DNA of 64,000 bases from Bacteroides sp. M10 (lineage in GTDB: Bacteria > Bacteroidota > Bacteroidia > Bacteroidales > Bacteroidaceae), in NCBI RefSeq assembly GCF_014334015.1, contig NZ_CP060488.1, forward strand, positions 5,724,501 through 5,788,500. Reading direction: 5' to 3'. The notes beneath the pieces are model-generated. The model saw nothing but the letters and a program-made list of their open reading frames with translations, was not told where the DNA came from and ran no database searches. A program made the position numbers and the translations under genes. Shown here piece by piece: positions 34,876 to 44,119 of this stretch. The first letter of the stretch is position 1, and each line of letters opens with the position of its first letter.

Positions 34876-37140
34876 TCAAGACACTACCCGGCAAGGAAGG
34901 ATGACCGTAAAGCGACTTCCCTTGCCTACTTCGGATTTGAGTTCAATCCTTCCACCCAACTTTTCTATAATCACCTGACAAATAGAAAGTCCCAATCCTG
35001 CTCCCTGTGAGAATTCGTTCTGTTTGTAGAAACGGCTAAAAATCATCCGTTGTTCTTCGCGTGGAATACCTCTTCCTGTATCTTCTACATAAATTCGCAC
35101 ATTACCTTCATCCGGCAGATAAATATACCCTAATTTGATATATCCGGTTTCCGTAAACTTACTGGCATTATTCAAGAAGTTTGTTAGAACTTGTATCAAA
35201 CGCTCTCTATCCACATTAATTTCCAAAGGTATATTATCTACTTCTTTCAGGAATTCCAGGCGTGGAGCAATCAATACCTGGTGAGTCATATAAATGTCAT
35301 CAATCAGCTCTCTCACTCTACATTTCTTGAATGAGAAAGACATATAGCCTGATTCGATACGGGAAAGCTCCAGAATATCGTTAATCAGTTTGAGCAGCAA
35401 CTCGCTGTTCTTATTAATAGTACCGATATATTCTTCGCGTTCTACGGAACTCAATCCATCTTCCAATGCCAGAATATTGGCAAAACCAACAATCGAATTG
35501 AGCGGAGTACGTATCTCATGGCTCATATTTGCCAGAAATGATTGTTTCAATTCTGCCTTTTCAGCGAGTAAGCGTGCAGCTTCCAGTTCCTCCTCACGAT
35601 CTTTTATATCCTGTATGTTGAGCAATAAACCTGCTGTTTTATATTCGCCACCCGGTAGCTGTTTAGTAGTATAACGAAACTCCCACCACTGATATCCTTT
35701 GCCGTCGAAGTTACAACGCACCTGTACTACTTTCTTTTGGGCTGTTTTCAGATTTCTCCAGTTGAACTTCACGCCCTCCCACTGGTTGGGGTGAATAAAA
35801 CTCACGAATTCTTTAAAAGAAAGTTGCCTGGGGGCTAATCCTAGGGAGTGCCAAAATGCATCTTCAAAAATAAAACGACCTTCATCCAACCTCCAAACAT
35901 ACGTCATTCCACCTTCAATGGCTAATGACAAAGTCTCCTTTTCATCAGCTAATGCAATAAGCGCCTGTTTTTTTCTCGTCTGTTCCCGAAGGTATAACCA
36001 CCAAAGCGAAGCAAAGAGAAATGTCAGGAAAAGAACTAATGAAGCGACTAAAGTTCCCCATAGAAATGGATACTTGTCTCTGAACGGGATATTGATAATG
36101 CTATATTTTGCAGGAATACTTTCCTTGCCCAAGCCTATTTGTTTCATTGTATTCCAGTCTACGACATACTCTTTCCGACTTTCAACAATGGGTATATCCG
36201 AGGGGCTTGTGCCATGTAATATGCGAACGGCAGTTTTCACCTCTTCTTCTACCTGAATAGGCAGCGAAGTGATGTATCCACCCAACAACTTCTCACCAAA
36301 CCCAAAGGCTTCATTAATGGCTGTCAGACTAGGACTACCACAGATACTCCCAATATTAATAGTGGTGTAATCACGTTTCAACTGGATATAACATTGATCG
36401 CGGTAACTCCTGTTCAAAACCCACATAAAAGTAGCATCCGAATGGTTTCTGGCATTACGCAAAGGAATAGCCATGAAGCGGGTATAGCCTTCTTCCTGCA
36501 CCAAACGTATCTGTTCTTCAGGAGAAAGTTCGGGATTATCTATGAATCCGGTCACTTTATGTCCTTTAAACTGTTCCTTTGCATCTCTTCTGATTTGTCT
36601 GTCAATATAGGTAGTATCGAGCATGGTAAACAAACGAACGTGCTCACCGAAAAGCTCTTTTGCTACACTGATATTCTCATTAAAGGCTATCTTGTCATGA
36701 AAGCCAGTCACATTGGGATGATGTTTCAGTAATCCCCAATTCGGATAATTGACACCACCAAAAACCACAGGCACTTCTTTCGCCAACTGAATCCCGCATT
36801 TCATCAATGAATAAGTAGCCTGGTCTTCATTCACCAGAATCACTTCCGGCCGCCAGTCTCTCGATACGGAATCAACCAGAAAGCGCATCCGTTCGAGTTC
36901 CGGTTCCTCCCAATAGGACTCACAGTCTAAATAAACGGTACGAATATCAGCATCAATTTTCTCTTTTTCAAATTGCTCCGCTATCATCCGGTTAAATTCC
37001 GGATAAGCCGCATAAGTCTCCTCATAAGAGTGGACAACTAAAATACGTCGTTCCTCTTTTTGAGAACAACTACTCACCCCTAAAAGGAGCAATAAAGATA
37101 AAAGGAGCAATCTTATAATTCCTCTGTTCAAACCATTCAT
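34876..37140 (-). CDS. Membrane sensor histidine kinase with substrate-binding-like sensor domain
   Basis: A 754-residue sensor kinase. Residues 1-25 form a lipoprotein-like signal (LLGVSSC). About 33-330 is a periplasmic domain like ABC transporter substrate-binding proteins (ILVVHSYEETYAAYPEF opening). A membrane helix at about 360-385 is followed by a PAS-like domain (about 405-515), the dimerisation box with phospho-acceptor His541 (MSHEIRTPL) and the ATPase domain with N box NFLNNASK, G1 DTGRGIP and G2 GAGLGLS. No receiver domain or regulator gene is adjacent, so its partner must lie elsewhere. The signal may be a small periplasmic ligand. Confidence 0.9.
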   Translation of the reverse strand: MNGLNRGIIRLLLLSLLLLLGVSSCSQKEERRILVVHSYEETYAAYPEFNRMIAEQFEKEKIDADIRTVYLDCESYWEEPELERMRFLVDSVSRDWRPEVILVNEDQATYSLMKCGIQLAKEVPVVFGGVNYPNWGLLKHHPNVTGFHDKIAFNENISVAKELFGEHVRLFTMLDTTYIDRQIRRDAKEQFKGHKVTGFIDNPELSPEEQIRLVQEEGYTRFMAIPLRNARNHSDATFMWVLNRSYRDQCYIQLKRDYTTINIGSICGSPSLTAINEAFGFGEKLLGGYITSLPIQVEEEVKTAVRILHGTSPSDIPIVESRKEYVVDWNTMKQIGLGKESIPAKYSIINIPFRDKYPFLWGTLVASLVLFLTFLFASLWWLYLREQTRKKQALIALADEKETLSLAIEGGMTYVWRLDEGRFIFEDAFWHSLGLAPRQLSFKEFVSFIHPNQWEGVKFNWRNLKTAQKKVVQVRCNFDGKGYQWWEFRYTTKQLPGGEYKTAGLLLNIQDIKDREEELEAARLLAEKAELKQSFLANMSHEIRTPLNSIVGFANILALEDGLSSVEREEYIGTINKNSELLLKLINDILELSRIESGYMSFSFKKCRVRELIDDIYMTHQVLIAPRLEFLKEVDNIPLEINVDRERLIQVLTNFLNNASKFTETGYIKLGYIYLPDEGNVRIYVEDTGRGIPREEQRMIFSRFYKQNEFSQGAGLGLSICQVIIEKLGGRIELKSEVGKGSRFTVILPCRVVS

Positions 37141-37179
37141 TTATAATAACTGGGATTAATTTCTCTCTGACTCGTAATA

Positions 37180-37211
37180 CAAAGGTAGTTTATTTTCGAA
37201 CATAAGCCAAA
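37180..37211 (-). promoter_or_regulatory. Promoter of the sensor kinase gene
   Basis: Minus-strand -7 box TACCTTTG (37180-37187) and -33 TTTG (37208-37211), spacer 20 bases: a perfect Bacteroides promoter 40 bases before the start codon. Confidence 0.82.
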
Positions 37212-37216
37212 TAAGT

Positions 37217-37257
37217 GAAAAAAAAGAAGCTGCCTGAACAGGAATTCAGGCAGCTTC
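37217..37257 (-). terminator. Ferritin gene terminator
   Basis: Perfect 13-base arms GAAGCTGCCTGAA and TTCAGGCAGCTTC with a 6-base loop, followed on the minus strand by a run of eight or nine T. It separates ferritin from the sensor kinase promoter. Confidence 0.9.
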
Positions 37258-37295
37258 TATCATATATTAAAGAACTATTTTTCAGAGTAGTATCA

Positions 37296-37775
37296 TTAAC
37301 GCTGTCCCAATTGTGAGTCTACAAAGAAAATTCCGGTATCACCAGCTTTCTTGATTTTATCAACAATGCCTTGCGCAGTAGCTTCTTCTTCTACTTGTTC
37401 GCGAACAAATCCCCACAAGAAATCCTGTGTTGCTTTATCTTTTTCAGCAGCAGCTACGTCTACCAGCTTGTCTACCAATTGAGAAACATGACATTCATGT
37501 TTGTATACGTGTTCGAATACTTCCAGAGGAGTACCCCATCCATTAGGAACAACATCTATTTTATCAACTTTAGCAGTTCCTCCACGTTTGATGATATAGT
37601 CTGCCATGGCATAAGCGTGTTCCATTTCTTCCTGGGACTGCTTTTTCATCCAATGAGCAAATCCACTGAAACCTTCTCTCTCAAAATAGAAAGACATTGC
37701 TAAATACAGGTTAGCAGACCACATTTCAGCAGTAATCTGTTCGTTAATTGCATTCTGTAATTTTTCTGAAATCAT
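37296..37775 (-). CDS. ftnA: Ferritin
   Basis: A 159-residue four-helix-bundle iron store with the conserved ferroxidase residues spread over EQITAEMWSANLYLAMSFYFE, SQEEMEHAYAMADYI and FLWGFVREQVEEEA. I chose the ATG at 37775 (MISEKLQNAINEQ), the usual ferritin start. The longer frame from 37823 adds 16 residues that do not fit the family, and the likely -7 box at 37826-37833 would place the transcript start inside that extension. It stores iron as ferric oxide in a 24-mer and helps against oxidative stress in this anaerobe. Confidence 0.95.
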   Translation of the reverse strand: MISEKLQNAINEQITAEMWSANLYLAMSFYFEREGFSGFAHWMKKQSQEEMEHAYAMADYIIKRGGTAKVDKIDVVPNGWGTPLEVFEHVYKHECHVSQLVDKLVDVAAAEKDKATQDFLWGFVREQVEEEATAQGIVDKIKKAGDTGIFFVDSQLGQR

Positions 37776-37825
37776 AATCGTATTTTTTATTAAGTTGTTA
37801 ATGTAGTTTCTTTTTGAACTCATTA

Positions 37826-37833
37826 CAAAAATA
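37826..37833 (-). promoter_or_regulatory. Likely -7 box of the ferritin gene
   Basis: Minus-strand TATTTTTG, an exact TAnnTTTG, about 50 bases before the chosen ferritin start. No clear -33 box is visible, which may mean activator dependence. Confidence 0.5.
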
Positions 37834-37916
37834 ACAAGCTTTCAGTTAAAATTGTTCCATGCACCCTATATTTTTAAACTACATTCACATTTTGATTGTA
37901 GCGGTTCATTTTTTAC

Positions 37917-39077
37917 TTACACCAGTTCGTCGGAAGTATATCCTTTCGGCAATTCACGACAGTTGTATCCGGAAGCCATTATTTCACCATAAGCACCAGC
38001 AGAGCGAAGGGCTATCAAGTCACCGCGCTTCACTTTGTTCAGGTCAATTGCTTTTCCGAAAACATCAGACGATTCACAGATCGGTCCTACTACATCGTAT
38101 GCCTCCAATGGTTCTTCGGAAGTAATATTTTCCATTTTATGGAATGCCTGATACAGAGCCGGACGGATAAGGTCGGTCATACCTGCATCCAGGATGGCAA
38201 ATTTCTTCCGTGTGCCTTGTTTTACATACAAAACCTTAGAGATTAAGGAACCGCACTGTCCTACAACTGCACGTCCCAATTCAAAATGCAAGGTCTGATA
38301 AGGACGCAATTTCAGTTGTCCGGCATAGGTAGCAAAGTAATCCTTGAAGTTCGGAATAGCCTGACGATTGGGATGTCCGTAGTCAATTCCCAAACCACCT
38401 CCTACATTAATATGTTCTACCAGAATTCTGCGAGCTTCCAGTTTATCCTGTAATTCATTGACACGATTACAGAGAGCTACAAAATCGCCCATATCCAGAA
38501 TCTGTGAACCGATATGGAAGTGAAGCCCGATAAACTTTACGTTTTTCATCTCCTGTGCCACATCTATCACCTTGTCCATATCCTGCATGCTGATACCGAA
38601 TTTGTTTTCTGCCAAACCGGTAGTGATATTTGCGTGAGTATGTGCGCCTACATCCGGATTGATACGGAAAGCAACATTAGCCACCTTATTTTGAGCAGCA
38701 GCCAATTCATTGATTACTTCCAGTTCGGGGATAGACTCTACATTAAAACAGAAGATGCCGTACTCCAGCCCGAGATTAATTTCCCAGTCTGCTTTACCGA
38801 CTCCTGCAAAAACAACTTTATTGGCCGGAAATCCTGCACGGATAGCGGCACGAATTTCTCCACCGCTCACACAGTCGGCTCCCATTCCACTCTCACGAAT
38901 GATGGTAAGTACTTTCGGGTTAGCATTTGCTTTGACAGCGTAATGCACTGAATAATTAGGATATTTGGCAACCTCATGGTTAATAGCCGACAATGTATCG
39001 CGCAGCACTTTGGTATCGTAATAATAGAAAGGTGTCTGCAAAGTGCGGAATTTATCGATTGGAAATATTCCCTTCAT
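37917..39077 (-). CDS. lysA: Diaminopimelate decarboxylase
   Basis: A 386-residue fold-III PLP enzyme that makes lysine from meso-diaminopimelate. It has the PLP lysine in YAVKANANPKVL near residue 48, the LHFHIGSQI segment, INVGGGLGIDY, and the second-domain active-site motif CESSDVFGKA. The 386-residue size is a little short for the family but typical of Bacteroides. It follows lysC, with an intrinsic terminator between them, so its expression may depend on partial read-through. Confidence 0.95.
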   Translation of the reverse strand: MKGIFPIDKFRTLQTPFYYYDTKVLRDTLSAINHEVAKYPNYSVHYAVKANANPKVLTIIRESGMGADCVSGGEIRAAIRAGFPANKVVFAGVGKADWEINLGLEYGIFCFNVESIPELEVINELAAAQNKVANVAFRINPDVGAHTHANITTGLAENKFGISMQDMDKVIDVAQEMKNVKFIGLHFHIGSQILDMGDFVALCNRVNELQDKLEARRILVEHINVGGGLGIDYGHPNRQAIPNFKDYFATYAGQLKLRPYQTLHFELGRAVVGQCGSLISKVLYVKQGTRKKFAILDAGMTDLIRPALYQAFHKMENITSEEPLEAYDVVGPICESSDVFGKAIDLNKVKRGDLIALRSAGAYGEIMASGYNCRELPKGYTSDELV

Positions 39078-39103
39078 AATTCGAAAAACTTGTTTAGTTG
39101 GTT

Positions 39104-39140
39104 AAAAAAGAGCGCTTTTATCAGTTCGGTAAAAGCGCTC
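39104..39140 (-). terminator. Terminator between lysC and lysA
   Basis: Perfect 11-base arms (GAGCGCTTTTA / TAAAAGCGCTC) with a 9-base loop and six T on the minus strand, starting 16 bases past the lysC stop codon and ending 26 bases before the lysA start. It would limit lysA read-through. Confidence 0.85.
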
Positions 39141-39155
39141 GTATTATTTGTGGAA

Positions 39156-40475
39156 TTATTTGCCGTTGAAAAGCATATCGCTCAACGATTGTAAAGCTAC
39201 TTTCTTATCACACTCCCGAATGAGGAAGGAGATGTTGTAGTTACTTCCTCCAAACGAGATCATTCGCACCGGTATATCGCGCATCGCATCGAGTGCTTTC
39301 GCTTCAAAACCGACATTTTCCCATTCAAGGTCACCTACAACGCAGATGATACACATTTCTTTATCAACGGTTACTGTTCCGTATTTCTTCAGGTCATCCA
39401 GAATCTCATTAAGATGTTTCGTGTTATCTATCGTAACAGATACACCGACCTCTGACGTACAGATCATATCGATAGATGTCTGATAGCTTTCGAAAATTTC
39501 GAACACCTTACGCAAGAAACCATGAGCCAATAACATGCGGCTGGATTTAATCTTAATAGCAGTGATGTTATCTTTTGCAGCTACTGCCTTGATCTTGCCT
39601 TTTTCCGTGTCGTTAGAAATCAGTGTGCCCGGAGCCTCCGGATCCATTGTGTTCAACAGGCGGACAGGGATATTGGCATATTTAGCTGGCTGAATACAAG
39701 TAGGGTGCAGAATCTTTGCACCGAAATAAGCCAACTCGGCTGCTTCTTCGAAGTGCAGCTGACGTACCGGAGCGGTCTTGTCAACAATACGCGGGTCGTT
39801 ATTGTGCATACCGTCGATATCTGTCCAGATCTGGATTTCGGAAGCGTTCACTGCTGCTCCGATCAGAGAAGCGGTGTAGTCGCTACCACCACGTTGCAGG
39901 TTGTCTATCTCACCGTAAGCATTGCGGCAGATGAAACCTTGCGTAATGTAGATTTCCGTATCCGGATAAAGATCGAGTTGAACACGCAACTTATCCTTAA
40001 TATATACGGGATCCGGTTCTGCATTCTTATCAGTACGCATGAATTCCAAAGCCGGAAGCAACACGGACTTCACACCACATTCCTGCAGGTAGAAGTTTAC
40101 CATCGCCGTAGAGATAAGCTCTCCCTGTGCCAAAACCACTTTCTCTTCGAACAAAGTGAAAAGGTCTTTAGTATAGGAGCGGATGTAGTCGAAGTGGGAT
40201 TTGACAACTTCAAGACCTTTCTGTTTATATTCCTGGGTTGCAAAAAGCTCATCAATATGCTGTTTATATTTTGCTTCCAGCTTATTAATAATCTCGTTGG
40301 CACCCTCCGGATTCTTCTTATACAGATAGTCCGAAATTTCCACCAATGTGTTTGTTGTTCCTGACATAGCAGAAAGAACAACAATCTTCTGTTCACCATC
40401 GGTAATCAATTTGGCTACTTCCTTCATGCGCTGAGCAGAACCTACGGAAGTTCCTCCAAACTTTAAAACTTTCAT
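39156..40475 (-). CDS. lysC: Aspartokinase, monofunctional
   Basis: A 439-residue kinase that phosphorylates L-aspartate at the head of the lysine, threonine and methionine pathway. The opening is VLKFGGTSVGSAQRMKEVA; IWTDIDGMHNNDPR holds the conserved substrate-binding segment; two C-terminal ACT domains (about 300-435) carry feedback control, with VFEIFESYQTSIDMICTSEVGVSVTI as the clear first one. No homoserine dehydrogenase is fused. It lies 13 bases from ftsE and upstream of lysA, a common Bacteroides order. Confidence 0.95.
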   Translation of the reverse strand: MKVLKFGGTSVGSAQRMKEVAKLITDGEQKIVVLSAMSGTTNTLVEISDYLYKKNPEGANEIINKLEAKYKQHIDELFATQEYKQKGLEVVKSHFDYIRSYTKDLFTLFEEKVVLAQGELISTAMVNFYLQECGVKSVLLPALEFMRTDKNAEPDPVYIKDKLRVQLDLYPDTEIYITQGFICRNAYGEIDNLQRGGSDYTASLIGAAVNASEIQIWTDIDGMHNNDPRIVDKTAPVRQLHFEEAAELAYFGAKILHPTCIQPAKYANIPVRLLNTMDPEAPGTLISNDTEKGKIKAVAAKDNITAIKIKSSRMLLAHGFLRKVFEIFESYQTSIDMICTSEVGVSVTIDNTKHLNEILDDLKKYGTVTVDKEMCIICVVGDLEWENVGFEAKALDAMRDIPVRMISFGGSNYNISFLIRECDKKVALQSLSDMLFNGK

Positions 40476-40488
40476 TTTCGTTACTGTT

Positions 40489-41217
40489 TTAGTTATCTAT
40501 ATTTAAATCTATTTCTATTGTTCTCTGTCTGGGCATGTATTCATCGGTCACATCTACAATCTGATGGTCGGCACAACGATATACCCTGCCCGGATAATCT
40601 TTCAGCAGTTGCAAATTGTGCGTCGTCATCACTACCGATGAGCCGGATTCGCAGATATTGTGCAACAATTCAACGATGGCTTTACCTGTTTCCACATCCA
40701 GATTTCCGGTTGGTTCATCCGCCAGGATGATAGCCGGAGAATTGAGTACGGCACGTGCAATCACAATGCGCTGCTGTTCGCCACCGGAAAGTTCGTTCGG
40801 AAGTTTATAGCCTTTGTTGGACATTCCCACCAGTTGAAGCACTTCTTCAATGCGATCCTGTATCTCCTGTTTGTTTTTCCAGCCTGTGGCACGAAGCACA
40901 AATTCCAGGTTATTATATACAGTACGGTCTGTGAGCAGCTGAAAATCCTGGAATACAATGCCTAACTTGCGGCGCAGTTGCGGGATATGCTTACGTTTGA
41001 TAGATCGCATATTATAACCCAGCACTTCCGCTTCACCGTCAATTACATCCAGTTCGCCATAAAGAGTCTTGAGCAGACTCGTTTTTCCCGAGCCTACTTT
41101 TCCGATCAAATAGACAAACTCTCCTTTGTGCAATTCCAGATTTACATCACTTAGCACACAGAGTTCCTGTTGATGGATTTCTACGTTCTTATATTGTATC
41201 AACGCCCCGTCATCCAT
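40489..41217 (-). CDS. ftsE: FtsE-like ABC transporter ATPase
   Basis: A 242-residue ABC ATPase with Walker A GKVGSGKTSLLKTLYG, the Q-loop FQDFQLLTDRTVYNNL, signature LSGGEQQRIVIARA and Walker B IILADEPTGNLD. The length and the NLEFVLRATGWK region fit FtsE, which with FtsX controls septal peptidoglycan hydrolases. No ftsX gene is adjacent; it must be elsewhere or the protein works with another permease. Genes lysC and hisIE flank it at 13 and 41 bases, so it is probably co-transcribed. Confidence 0.85.
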   Translation of the reverse strand: MDDGALIQYKNVEIHQQELCVLSDVNLELHKGEFVYLIGKVGSGKTSLLKTLYGELDVIDGEAEVLGYNMRSIKRKHIPQLRRKLGIVFQDFQLLTDRTVYNNLEFVLRATGWKNKQEIQDRIEEVLQLVGMSNKGYKLPNELSGGEQQRIVIARAVLNSPAIILADEPTGNLDVETGKAIVELLHNICESGSSVVMTTHNLQLLKDYPGRVYRCADHQIVDVTDEYMPRQRTIEIDLNIDN

Positions 41218-41258
41218 GCCGACTCCCGTTTTTATTTTTAATTTCTAATCTTTACTTA

Positions 41259-41870
41259 TTAATGCTTCTTCCATGTACTGCTATGTCTTTCCTGCAGTTC
41301 ACGTGCAAGATCTTCAATGCGATAGCCTTTTGAAGCAAGCAATACAATCATGTGATAAATGAGGTCGGCACCTTCGTAGATCAAACGTTCGTCAGTACCG
41401 TTCGTAGCTTCGATCACTGTTTCCACAGCCTCTTCACCTACTTTTTGAGCCATCTTATTGATTCCTGACTCAAACAGGCTGGTTGTATAAGAACCTTCAG
41501 GCATTTCTTCGTGACGCTTGTCTATGAAGTCCTGCAATGCTTTCAGGAACATGACCGGTTCTTCGTTTTTCTCACCCCAACAAGTGTCTGTACCTGTATG
41601 ACACACAGGGCCTACCGGATCTACTTGAATCAGTAATGTATCATTGTCGCAATCAGCCTTTATAGATACAACATGAAGGAAGTTACCGCTTTCTTCGCCT
41701 TTTGTCCATAAACGATTCTTCGTACGGCTAAAGAATGTAACTTTTCCGGTTTCTACCGTTTTATCATAAGCTTCTTTATTCATGAACCCCAGCATCAAGA
41801 CCTTACGTGTCTCGTTGTCCTGTATGATAGCCGGAACGAGTCCGTTCATTTTATCGAAATCCAATTCCAT
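41259..41870 (-). CDS. hisIE: Phosphoribosyl-AMP cyclohydrolase / phosphoribosyl-ATP pyrophosphatase
   Basis: A 203-residue two-domain histidine enzyme. The HisI half (about 1-115) has VLMLGFMNKEAYDKTVETG, SRTKNRLWTKGEESGN, and the metal-binding CDNDTLL and CHTGTDTCW cysteines. The HisE half (about 110-200) has FLKALQDFIDKRHEEMPEGSYT and GEEAVETVIEA, with acidic residues for Mg2+. It catalyses steps 2 and 3 of the pathway. It is the last histidine gene of this cluster. Confidence 0.96.
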   Translation of the reverse strand: MELDFDKMNGLVPAIIQDNETRKVLMLGFMNKEAYDKTVETGKVTFFSRTKNRLWTKGEESGNFLHVVSIKADCDNDTLLIQVDPVGPVCHTGTDTCWGEKNEEPVMFLKALQDFIDKRHEEMPEGSYTTSLFESGINKMAQKVGEEAVETVIEATNGTDERLIYEGADLIYHMIVLLASKGYRIEDLARELQERHSSTWKKH

Positions 41871-41934
41871 TTTTATATAAGTTCTAATTACTATTTCAAT
41901 TTACAATTACTATCTATCGCCTACGAATGTTTTT

Positions 41935-42687
41935 TTACCTGATGGTAATTCCTTCGCCGCAAAGATACGATTTTAATTCGGGAATTTTAATTTCTCCGAA
42001 GTGAAAAACACTGGCAGCCAATGCAGCATCTGCCTTTCCCTGTAAAAAGACATCACGGAAGTGCTCCTTACAGCCTGCACCTCCCGAAGCTATGATGGGA
42101 ATGGAGAGTTGATCCGCTAAAGCGGCAAGTGCTTCATTTGCATAACCGGCTTTTACACCATCGTGATTCATGCTTGTGAAGAGTATTTCTCCTGCTCCGC
42201 GTTCCTGTGCCTCTTTGGTCCACTCGAACAGGTCTTTATCCGTTTCGATACGTCCTCCGTTCAGGTAACATTTCCAACCGTTTTCGGTCTGTTTGGCATC
42301 TACAGCCAACACACAAACCTGTGAGCCGAAATTCTTTGCTATCTCGTCAACCAACCGGGGATTACAGATAGCGGAAGAATTGATAGAAATCTTATCTGCT
42401 CCTGCATTCAGCAGACGGTCTACATCACTTAATTCATTGATTCCACCGCCTACGGTAAATGGGATATTGATATTAGCAGCAATCCGTTTTACCAATTCCG
42501 TAAAAGTCTTACGTCCTTCATGGCTTGCAGTAATGTCCAGAAAAACAAGTTCATCTGCCCCCTGTTCACTGTAAGCACGACCTAGCTCCACCGGATCACC
42601 AGCTTGGCGCAAGTTGACAAAATTCGTTCCTTTCACGGTTTGTCCGTCTTTTATATCCAGACAAGGTACTATTCTTTTTGCTAACAC
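41935..42687 (-). CDS. hisF: Imidazole glycerol phosphate synthase, cyclase subunit
   Basis: A 250-residue TIM barrel with the opening [19 protein letters not shown], the first catalytic Asp (about 11), [26 protein letters not shown] and the second catalytic Asp near 130 in VLAVDAKQ. It joins the ammonia made by HisH to PRFAR, giving IGP and AICAR. HisH is encoded two genes upstream and hisA lies between. The 103-base spacer upstream holds no gene. Confidence 0.96.
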   Translation of the reverse strand: MLAKRIVPCLDIKDGQTVKGTNFVNLRQAGDPVELGRAYSEQGADELVFLDITASHEGRKTFTELVKRIAANINIPFTVGGGINELSDVDRLLNAGADKISINSSAICNPRLVDEIAKNFGSQVCVLAVDAKQTENGWKCYLNGGRIETDKDLFEWTKEAQERGAGEILFTSMNHDGVKAGYANEALAALADQLSIPIIASGGAGCKEHFRDVFLQGKADAALAASVFHFGEIKIPELKSYLCGEGITIR

Positions 42688-42790
42688 AATCCTATTTTAT
42701 TTATTGTTCAACAATTTATAATCTATATTCCTAAAGCTTGATTCTTATCTTCCTTATAATAAAGGTATCCTATTTATTCAGATACGCTCA

Positions 42791-43510
42791 TTATAGAAAA
42801 ATTCTCAAATCTTGTAAGGTGATATGTCCTTCGTATAATGCCTTACCGAAAATAACTCCGGGAACACCAGCCTCATCTAAGGCAACAATATCATCCACCT
42901 TGCTCACCCCGCCACTAGCCATCAGATAAAGGTCAGGGAATTTCGCCAGCATCTCTTTATATAAATCAATAGAAGGGCCACTCAACATTCCGTCACAGCT
43001 AATATCCGTACAGATTACTTTTCGTATCCCCTTATCTATATAATTTTCGAGAAATGGAAAAAGTTCACAGGCACTTTCATCTTTCCAACCATTGACGGCT
43101 ATCTTATGATCTTTTACATCTGCCCCCAAAATAATCTTCTCACTGCCGTATATTTCCAGCCAATGACAGAATAATTCCGGATCTTTCACCGCAATGCTTC
43201 CTCCGGTTACCATCTGCGCACCGCTCTCAAAAGCAATTTTCAAATCTTCATCACTCTTTACTCCCCCACCAAAATCTATGACGAGAGAAGTGCGTGCAGC
43301 AATCTGTTCCAACACCCGATAGTTAACAACATGATGAGAAGCAGCACCGTCCAAGTCTACCACATGAAGCCTGCGAACACCGTTCGCTTCAAACTCCTTA
43401 GCAACTTCCACCGGATTCTCATTATACACCTTTTTACTATCGTAATCTCCCTGGGAAAGGCGTACGCACTTTCCGTCAATAATATCAATGGCTGGAATAA
43501 TTTCTATCAT
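42791..43510 (-). CDS. hisA: ProFAR isomerase
   Basis: A 239-residue TIM barrel paralogous to HisF, with the opening IEIIPAIDIIDGKCVRLSQGDYD (catalytic Asp in AIDI), the half-barrel repeat GGGVKSDEDLKIAFESGAQMV and the second catalytic region ICTDISCDGMLSGPS. It isomerises ProFAR to PRFAR, the substrate for HisF/HisH. It lies 18 bases downstream of hisH. Confidence 0.96.
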   Translation of the reverse strand: MIEIIPAIDIIDGKCVRLSQGDYDSKKVYNENPVEVAKEFEANGVRRLHVVDLDGAASHHVVNYRVLEQIAARTSLVIDFGGGVKSDEDLKIAFESGAQMVTGGSIAVKDPELFCHWLEIYGSEKIILGADVKDHKIAVNGWKDESACELFPFLENYIDKGIRKVICTDISCDGMLSGPSIDLYKEMLAKFPDLYLMASGGVSKVDDIVALDEAGVPGVIFGKALYEGHITLQDLRIFL

Positions 43511-43528
43511 CTATTTACTATTTGTATC

Positions 43529-44119
43529 TTAGAGGTTTAAAAAGTTTGTCAGAATCTTCTCTCCTGTCTTACCACTTTTCTCCGGATGGAACTGGGTAGC
43601 ATAAAAGTTATCTTTATGCAGCGCAGCACTGAACGGGTGAATATAGTCAGTTGTAGCAGCAGTAAAGTCGCAGGTCGGCACATAGAAGCTATGCACAAAA
43701 TAGACAAACTCTTCTTCGGTGAACCCTTCAAACAATTTGCTATTCGTTTTTCCAATGGTGTTCCATCCCATGTGCGGCACTTTATCTTCATGTTTCTGCG
43801 GGACAAAACGTTTCACATCCACATCAAAGATATTCAAACAATCGACTTCTCCTTCTTCGGAATACCGACACATCAACTGCATGCCGAGACAAATTCCAAA
43901 TACAGGCTGACGGAGATTCTTTATCAGTTCGTCCAGTCCCGTTGCTTTCAAGTGGTTCATGGTAGTTTCCGCCTCTCCTACTCCGGGAAAAATAACTTTA
44001 TCAGCCGATTGGAGTTCTTCTTTATCAGCAGTAATCACCGCTTCTACCCCCAACCGTTTTAAAGCATAATCCACAGAACGAATATTGCCGGCATTGTATT
44101 TTACAACTGCTACTTTCAT
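43529..44119 (-). CDS. hisH: Imidazole glycerol phosphate synthase, glutaminase subunit
   Basis: A 196-residue class I glutamine amidotransferase: nucleophile Cys in PVFGICLGMQLM, the oxyanion segment FPGVGEAETTM and the His-Glu pair in TQFHPEKSG. It releases ammonia from glutamine for HisF. Its start shares one base with the stop of purU, so the genes are translationally linked. Confidence 0.96.
   Translation of the reverse strand: MKVAVVKYNAGNIRSVDYALKRLGVEAVITADKEELQSADKVIFPGVGEAETTMNHLKATGLDELIKNLRQPVFGICLGMQLMCRYSEEGEVDCLNIFDVDVKRFVPQKHEDKVPHMGWNTIGKTNSKLFEGFTEEEFVYFVHSFYVPTCDFTAATTDYIHPFSAALHKDNFYATQFHPEKSGKTGEKILTNFLNL

Noticed and set aside
37776..37823. Longer ferritin start at 37823
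   Set aside because: The additional 16 residues are unlike ferritins, and the -7 box at 37826-37833 would start the transcript inside the extension.
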